Shown in pieces: positions 58,941 to 64,000 of a stretch of 64,000 nucleotides of DNA. The DNA lies in NCBI RefSeq assembly GCF_003324565.1, contig NZ_QOLA01000022.1:55490-119489 (forward strand), in the 5' to 3' direction. The notes beneath the pieces were generated by a model. That model was not told the origin of the DNA and did no database searches. It was given only the letters and a program-made list of their open reading frames with translations. The stretch is from Streptomyces sp. SDr-06. GTDB taxonomy: Bacteria; Actinomycetota; Actinomycetes; Streptomycetales; Streptomycetaceae. A program made the position numbers and the translations under genes. The number at the start of each line of letters is the position of its first letter. Within the stretch, counting starts at the first letter, position 1.

Positions 58941-60863
58941 ATGACCGCACCACAGCACACGCCCAAGGTCTCCGAGCGCGAGGCGCGCCAGGTCGCCGAG
59001 GCCGCCCGCGAGCAGGACTGGCGCAAGCCCAGCTTCGCGAAGGAACTCTTCCTCGGCCGGCTGCGCCTCGATCTGATCCACCCCCATCCGCTGCCCGCGC
59101 CGGACGACGTGGAGCGCGGCGAGGCCTTCCTCGCCAAGATGCGCGACTTCTGCGAGACCCGCGTGGACGGACGCCTCATCGAGCGCGAGTCGCGGATCCC
59201 CGACGAGGTGGTCAACGGGCTCAAGGAGCTCGGCGCCTTCGGGATGAAGATCGACACGAAGTACGGCGGCCTGGGCCTGACCCAGGTCTACTACAACAAG
59301 GCGCTCACGCTGGCCGGTTCGGCCAGCCCGGCGATCGGCGCGCTCCTCTCCGCGCACCAGTCGATCGGCGTGCCCCAGCCGCTCAAGCTGTTCGGCACCC
59401 AGGAGCAGAAGGACACCTTCCTGCCGCGCTGTGCCCGTACCGACATCTCCGCCTTCCTGCTCACCGAGCCCGACGTGGGCTCCGACCCGGCCCGGCTCGC
59501 GACCGCCGCGGTGCCCGACGGCGACGACTACGTCCTGGACGGCGTGAAGCTGTGGACCACCAACGGCGTCGTCGCCGACCTGCTCGTGGTGATGGCCAGG
59601 GTGCCGAGGTCCGAGGGCCACAACGGCGGCATCACGGCCTTCGTCGTCGAGGCGGACTCGCCGGGCGTCACCGTGGAGAACCGCAACGCCTTCATGGGCC
59701 TGCGCGGCATCGAGAACGGCGTGACCCGCTTCCACCAGGTCCGGGTCCCGGCGGCCCACCGGATCGGCCCCGAGGGCTCCGGCCTCAAGATCGCCCTGAC
59801 CACGCTCAACACCGGCCGCCTCTCACTGCCCGCGCTCTGTGTCGGCGGCGGCAAGTGGTGTCTGAAGATCGCCCGTGAATGGGCGGGCGTCCGCGAGCAG
59901 TGGGGCCGGCCGGTCGCCCGGCACGAGGCGGTCGGCGCGAAGATCTCCTTCATCGCGGCCACCACGTTCGCCCTCGAAGCCATGACCGACCTCTCCTCGC
60001 AGATGGCCGACGAGGACCGCAACGACATCCGCATCGAGGCGGCCCTGGCCAAGCTGTACGGGTCCGAGATGGCCTGGCTGATGACGGACGAGCTGGTCCA
60101 GATCCGCGGCGGCCGCGGTTTCGAGACCGCCGACTCGCTCGCCGCCCGCGGGGAGCGGGCCGTACCCGCCGAGCAGATGCTCCGCGACATGCGGATCAAC
60201 CGGATCTTCGAGGGCTCGACGGAGATCATGCACCTGCTGATCGCGCGGGAGGCGGTCGATGCCCACCTGTCCGTGGCGGGCGATCTGATCGACCCCGACA
60301 AGTCCCTCCAGGACAAGGCGAAGGCGGGCGCGGGCGCGGCCGGGTTCTACGCCAAGTGGCTGCCCAAGCTGGTCGCGGGACCGGGTCAACTCCCGCGCTC
60401 GTACGCCGAGTTCGGCCCGCTCGCACAGCATCTGCGGTACGCCGAGCGCTCCGCGCGCAAGCTCGCCCGCTCGACGTTCTACGCGATGTCACGCTGGCAG
60501 GGCCGGATGGAGACCAAGCAGGGCTTCCTCGGCCGGATCGTCGACATCGGGGCCGAGCTGTTCGCGATGAGCGCGGCCTGTGTGCGGGCCGAGCACCTGC
60601 GCGCCACCGGCGAGAACGGCCGCGAGGCGCTCCAACTGGCCGACGCGTTCTGCCGCCAGTCCCGCATCCGCGTGGAGGAGCTCTTCACGCGCCTGTGGAG
60701 CAACACCGACGACCTCGACCGCAAGATCGTGGACGAGGTGCTCGCGGGTTCGTACACCTGGCTGGAAGAGGGCGTCCTCGACCCCTCCGACGACGGCCCC
60801 TGGATCGCGGACGCGACCCCGGGTCCGGCCAAGCGCGACAACGTCCACCGCCCCATCCGCTGA
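58941..60863 (+). CDS. Acyl-CoA dehydrogenase (long, two-part type)
   Basis: 640 residues, longer than the usual ~390, because a ~200-residue helical C-terminal extension follows the core as in VLCAD/ACAD9-like proteins. The core has FLLTEPDVGSDPARLAT (FAD/substrate loop), KLWTTNGVVADLLVVMA, FMGLRGIENGVTRFH and the C-terminal IRGGRGFETADSLAARGE with the IFEGSTEIMHLLIAR segment. It oxidises acyl-CoA in fatty-acid or branched-chain catabolism; the chain length is not deducible. The gene stands alone between two terminated units. Confidence 0.93.
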   Translation: MTAPQHTPKVSEREARQVAEAAREQDWRKPSFAKELFLGRLRLDLIHPHPLPAPDDVERGEAFLAKMRDFCETRVDGRLIERESRIPDEVVNGLKELGAFGMKIDTKYGGLGLTQVYYNKALTLAGSASPAIGALLSAHQSIGVPQPLKLFGTQEQKDTFLPRCARTDISAFLLTEPDVGSDPARLATAAVPDGDDYVLDGVKLWTTNGVVADLLVVMARVPRSEGHNGGITAFVVEADSPGVTVENRNAFMGLRGIENGVTRFHQVRVPAAHRIGPEGSGLKIALTTLNTGRLSLPALCVGGGKWCLKIAREWAGVREQWGRPVARHEAVGAKISFIAATTFALEAMTDLSSQMADEDRNDIRIEAALAKLYGSEMAWLMTDELVQIRGGRGFETADSLAARGERAVPAEQMLRDMRINRIFEGSTEIMHLLIAREAVDAHLSVAGDLIDPDKSLQDKAKAGAGAAGFYAKWLPKLVAGPGQLPRSYAEFGPLAQHLRYAERSARKLARSTFYAMSRWQGRMETKQGFLGRIVDIGAELFAMSAACVRAEHLRATGENGREALQLADAFCRQSRIRVEELFTRLWSNTDDLDRKIVDEVLAGSYTWLEEGVLDPSDDGPWIADATPGPAKRDNVHRPIR

Positions 60864-61029
60864 GCGGCGGCCGGACCCCGGGTGGCGGAGCAAAAGGTTC
60901 CGCTCGGTCGCCCGGGGGCCGCGGGCGCCGCCCCGACAGCGGGGTACGGGACGGCGCCCGCGCACTCGTCCCGGTCTTCTTGGCAGGAGCGCTGTTCGGC
61001 CGCACAGCGGATGCGGCAACAATGGGGGC

Positions 61030-62280
61030 ATGAGCGACTGCCCAGCCCCCCTCGCCGACCCCCACATCGCCTTCGATCCAGCCGTTGGCCGACGCGATGT
61101 GGTGGTCCTCGGATCCACCGGGTCCATCGGTACCCAGGCCATCGACCTGGTCCTGCGCAACCCCGACCGCTTCCGCGTGACCGCGCTCTCCGCGGCCGGC
61201 GGACGGGTCGAGCTGCTGGCCGAGCAGGCGCGCCGGCTCGGGGTCCGTGCCGTCGCGGTGGCCCGCGAGGACGCGGTGCCCGCGCTGCGCGAGGCGCTGG
61301 CGGCGCGGTACGGCGGCGAGCGGCTGCCCGAGATCCTCGCCGGCCCCGACGCGGCCACCGAGCTCGCGGGCTCGCCGTGCCACACCGTGCTCAACGGAAT
61401 CACCGGCTCCATCGGGCTCGCCCCGACACTGGCCGCCCTGGAGGCCGGCCGCACCCTCGCGCTCGCCAACAAGGAGTCGCTGATCGTCGGCGGCCCGCTC
61501 GTCAAGGCGATCGCCGAGCCGGGCCAGATCATCCCCGTCGACTCGGAGCACGCCGCGCTCTTCCAGGCGCTCGCCGCGGGCAAGCGCGCCGATGTGCGCA
61601 AGCTCGTGGTGACCGCGTCCGGCGGCCCGTTCCGGGGGCGCACCAGGAGCGAGCTCGCGGACGTCACCCCGGCCGACGCGCTGGCCCACCCCACCTGGGC
61701 GATGGGCCCCGTCATCACCGTCAACTCCGCGACCCTCGTCAACAAGGGCCTGGAGGTGATCGAGGCGCACCTGCTCTACGACATCCCGTTCTCGCGCATC
61801 GAGGTCGTCGTCCACCCGCAGTCCTACGTGCACTCCATGGTCGAGTTCACCGACGGCTCCACGCTGGCCCAGGCCACCCCGCCGGACATGCGCGGGCCGA
61901 TCGCGATCGGGCTCGGCTGGCCCGAGCGGATTCCCGACGCGGCCCCCGCCTTCGACTGGTCCAAGGCCTCGACCTGGGAGTTCTTCCCTCTCGACAACGA
62001 CGCGTTCCCCTCGGTGGGACTCGCCCGGCACGTCGGGGAACTGGGCGGGACGGCTCCGGCGGTGTTCAATGCCGCGAACGAGGAGTGCGTGGACGCGTTC
62101 CTGGCCGGGCGGCTCCCGTTCAGCGGGATCATGGAGACGGTGACGGAGGTCGTCACCGAACACGGAACGCCCTCGGCGGGAACTTCCCTCACGGTCTCGG
62201 ACGTCCTGGAAGCGGAGACCTGGGCACGCGCCCGGGCCCGGGAACTCGCGGTGAAGGCGACAGCGGAGGCACGCGCATGA
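61030..62280 (+). CDS. dxr: 1-deoxy-D-xylulose 5-phosphate reductoisomerase
   Basis: 416 residues. It catalyses the second step of the MEP isoprenoid pathway, NADPH-dependent. The N-terminal Rossmann motif is GSTGSIGTQ from residue 28; ANKESLIVGG, IPVDSEHAALFQAL, ASGGPFR and HPTWAMG carry metal and substrate residues; the flexible loop is HPQSYVHSMVEF. Starts at ATG 61030 behind ATGGGGGC. Its stop overlaps rseP (ATGA), and ispG, another MEP enzyme, follows. Confidence 0.97.
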   Translation: MSDCPAPLADPHIAFDPAVGRRDVVVLGSTGSIGTQAIDLVLRNPDRFRVTALSAAGGRVELLAEQARRLGVRAVAVAREDAVPALREALAARYGGERLPEILAGPDAATELAGSPCHTVLNGITGSIGLAPTLAALEAGRTLALANKESLIVGGPLVKAIAEPGQIIPVDSEHAALFQALAAGKRADVRKLVVTASGGPFRGRTRSELADVTPADALAHPTWAMGPVITVNSATLVNKGLEVIEAHLLYDIPFSRIEVVVHPQSYVHSMVEFTDGSTLAQATPPDMRGPIAIGLGWPERIPDAAPAFDWSKASTWEFFPLDNDAFPSVGLARHVGELGGTAPAVFNAANEECVDAFLAGRLPFSGIMETVTEVVTEHGTPSAGTSLTVSDVLEAETWARARARELAVKATAEARA

Positions 62281-63578
62281 CGATCCTGTTGACGGTCCTC
62301 GGCATAGCGCTCTTCGCCGTCGGGCTGCTCATCTCCATCGCGTGGCACGAGCTGGGCCACCTCTCCACGGCCAAGCTCTTCGGCATCCGCGTGCCCCAGT
62401 ACATGGTGGGCTTCGGCCCGACGATCTGGTCGCGCAAGAAGGGCGATACGGAGTACGGGATCAAAGCGGTGCCGGCCGGCGGCTACATCCGCATGATCGG
62501 CATGTTCCCGCCCGGCGCGGACGGCCGCATAGAGGCCCGGTCGACCTCGCCGTTCCGCGGCATGATCGAGGACGCCAGGGCGGCGGCCTTCGAGGAGCTC
62601 CAGCCCGGCGACGAGGACCGGCTCTTCTACACGCGCAAGCCGTGGAAGCGCGTCATCGTCATGTTCGCGGGCCCGTTCATGAACCTGATCCTCGCGGTCG
62701 CGATCTTCCTCACCGTGCTGATGGGCTTCGGCATGGCGGCCCAGACCACCGAGGTCGCAGGCGTCCAGAAGTGCGTGATCGCGCAGAGCGAGAAGCGCGA
62801 GACCTGCAAGCCGGGCGACGCGGTCTCGCCCGCCGAGGCCGCGGGTCTGAAGACCGGCGACAAGATCGTCGCGTTCAACGACAAACCAGTGAAGAACTGG
62901 TCGGACCTCTCCGACCGCATCCGCGAGACCATCGGCCCGGCCACGGTCACCGTCGAGCGCGCCGGTCAGCAGGTCGTCCTGCACCCCACGCTGGCCAAGA
63001 ACATGGTGTCCAAGAAGGACGCCGACGGCCAGGCCGTCCCCGACCAGTACGTTCCGGCCGGCTACCTCGGCTTCGCCCCCAAGACCGAGATCCAGCCGCT
63101 CACCTTCGGCGAGTCCGTGAACCGCATGGGCGACATGGTGCAGAACGGCGTGCACTCGATCATCGCCCTGCCCGGCAAGATTCCGGACCTGTGGAACGCG
63201 GCCTTCGACGGCGGCGAGCGCAAGGCCGACTCCCCGGTCGGCGTGGTCGGCGCGGCCCGGCTCAGCGGTGAGGTGCTCAACCTGGACGCCCCGACGCCGA
63301 ACATCATCGCCACGTTCCTGTTCCTGCTCGCGGGCTTCAATCTGTCGCTGTTCCTCTTCAACATGCTGCCGCTGCTGCCGCTGGACGGCGGCCACATCGC
63401 GGGAGCCCTGTGGGAGTCGCTGCGCCGCAACGTCGCCCGCGTCCTCAAGCGCGCCGACCCGGGCCCGTTCGACGTGGCCAAGCTGATGCCGGTCGCGTAC
63501 GTGGTGGCCGGAATCTTCATCTGCTTCACGCTGCTCGTCCTGGTGGCGGACGTGGTGAACCCGGTGAAGATGACCTGA
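62277..63578 (+). CDS. rseP: Site-2 protease (RseP/M50 family)
   Basis: 433 residues. Intramembrane zinc protease with the HExxH motif HELGH at 24-28 in the first membrane segment and the third ligand motif LPLDGGH in the C-terminal segment. A single PDZ-like domain (~190-260) contains AGLKTGDKIVAFNDKPV. Hydrophobic segments are at ~1-25, ~128-150, ~340-365 and ~405-428. It likely cleaves anti-sigma factors or signal-peptide remnants. Four-base overlap with dxr shows cotranscription. Confidence 0.95.
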   Translation: MTILLTVLGIALFAVGLLISIAWHELGHLSTAKLFGIRVPQYMVGFGPTIWSRKKGDTEYGIKAVPAGGYIRMIGMFPPGADGRIEARSTSPFRGMIEDARAAAFEELQPGDEDRLFYTRKPWKRVIVMFAGPFMNLILAVAIFLTVLMGFGMAAQTTEVAGVQKCVIAQSEKRETCKPGDAVSPAEAAGLKTGDKIVAFNDKPVKNWSDLSDRIRETIGPATVTVERAGQQVVLHPTLAKNMVSKKDADGQAVPDQYVPAGYLGFAPKTEIQPLTFGESVNRMGDMVQNGVHSIIALPGKIPDLWNAAFDGGERKADSPVGVVGAARLSGEVLNLDAPTPNIIATFLFLLAGFNLSLFLFNMLPLLPLDGGHIAGALWESLRRNVARVLKRADPGPFDVAKLMPVAYVVAGIFICFTLLVLVADVVNPVKMT

Positions 63579-63638
63579 CGGTCGCGCGGGACACGTCTGG
63601 CCGTACGAGGGGGCGTACGCGGATGACGGACGCGGACG

Positions 63639-63675
63639 GGGGCGGCTCGGGCGCACAGCGTGCCCGAGCCGCCCC
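63639..63675 (+). terminator. 14-bp hairpin between rseP and ispG
   Basis: 63639-63652 and 63662-63675 form a perfect 14-bp stem, 61 bases after the rseP stop, followed by TTCGC. It separates dxr-rseP from ispG. Confidence 0.75.
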
Positions 63676-63789
63676 TTCGCGTGAACTCCGGGGGCACTGT
63701 GTGCCCGGGGGCCCCACGGTGACGTAACCTCGAAGGCTGGAGCCCGCCGATCTCGGGACCTTGATCCACACCTTGGGGTTGCACAGCAG

Positions 63790-64000
63790 ATGACTGCGAT
63801 TTCACTGGGAATGCCGTCCGTACCGACCAGGCTCGCCGAGCGTCGCAAGAGCCGTCAGATCCAGGTCGGTTCCGTGGCGGTGGGCGGGGACGCACCCGTC
63901 TCGGTGCAGTCCATGACGACGACGCGGACGTCGGACATTGGTGCGACGTTGCAGCAGATCGCCGAGTTGACGGCGTCGGGCTGTCAGATCGTGCGGGTGG
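63790..64000 (+). CDS. ispG: 4-hydroxy-3-methylbut-2-enyl diphosphate synthase, 5' part
   Basis: Iron-sulfur enzyme of the MEP pathway (GcpE). The first 70 residues are present and the gene runs off the window. They begin MTAISLGMPSVPTRLAERRK and show VGSVAVGGDAPVSVQSMTTT, the IspG N-terminal signature, followed by TLQQIAELTASGCQIVRV. Starts at ATG 63790. Together with dxr it explains the conserved dxr-rseP-ispG order. Confidence 0.95.
   Translation, partial: MTAISLGMPSVPTRLAERRKSRQIQVGSVAVGGDAPVSVQSMTTTRTSDIGATLQQIAELTASGCQIVRV

Overview
The window is chromosomal DNA from a Streptomyces or very close relative. The GC content is very high, GTG starts and ATGA/GTGA overlaps are frequent, and intergenic hairpins are long and GC-rich without a clean U tract. 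The gene order rpsP-khpA-rimM-trmD-rplS-(four lepB)-nudix-DUF2469-yraN-comM-dprA-whiG ... rpsB-tsf-pyrH-frr-cdsA-rlmN ... dxr-rseP-ispG is the Streptomyces core arrangement. The sporulation sigma factor WhiG places it in a sporulating actinomycete. Functions below were assigned by reading translated motifs and from knowledge of the families; no database search was run.

Region 1 (1-19.8 kb) is informational and cell-envelope housekeeping. It opens with the tail of a zinc-ribbon protein, then the ribosomal/tRNA-modification block (rpsP, khpA, rimM, trmD, rplS) and four consecutive type I signal peptidases (sipW-sipZ), of which sipX runs about 200 nt into sipY in another frame. A Nudix hydrolase, DUF2469, the YraN/ComM/DprA trio and whiG follow. 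After a TetR regulator and an M23-like secreted protein come rpsB-tsf, pyrH-frr-cdsA and rlmN, separated by clear hairpins.

Region 2 (19.8-28.3 kb) is transport. A TPP riboswitch with a 17-bp hairpin and an RBS-masking hairpin precedes a thiamine-type ABC importer (binding lipoprotein, double-length permease, ATPase). Opposite strand genes encode a DMT-type transporter, a LOG-like protein and a two-gene ABC exporter. A three-copy ~57-bp repeat lies between the last two.

Region 3 (28.3-58.8 kb) is dominated by polyamine/GABA catabolism. It holds an Lrp regulator with a class III aminotransferase, two aminobutyraldehyde-type dehydrogenases, two polyamine-binding proteins, a complete potABC transporter, a PuuB-like oxidase, GabT, a PucR regulator and a third aldehyde dehydrogenase. 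Together they would import putrescine-like polyamines and convert them through gamma-aminobutyraldehyde or its glutamyl form to GABA and succinate semialdehyde. Interspersed are a penicillin-binding-type serine hydrolase, a NarL-type two-component pair, a glycerophosphodiesterase, an adenosine deaminase, a NADAR protein, a chitinase with an upstream DasR-like site, a PAP2 phosphatase and an orphan VirD4/TraG-like membrane ATPase.

Region 4 (58.9-64 kb) returns to core metabolism: a large acyl-CoA dehydrogenase, then dxr-rseP-ispG, combining two MEP isoprenoid enzymes with a site-2 protease. No CRISPR array, rRNA, recognisable tRNA, insertion sequence or prophage was seen.
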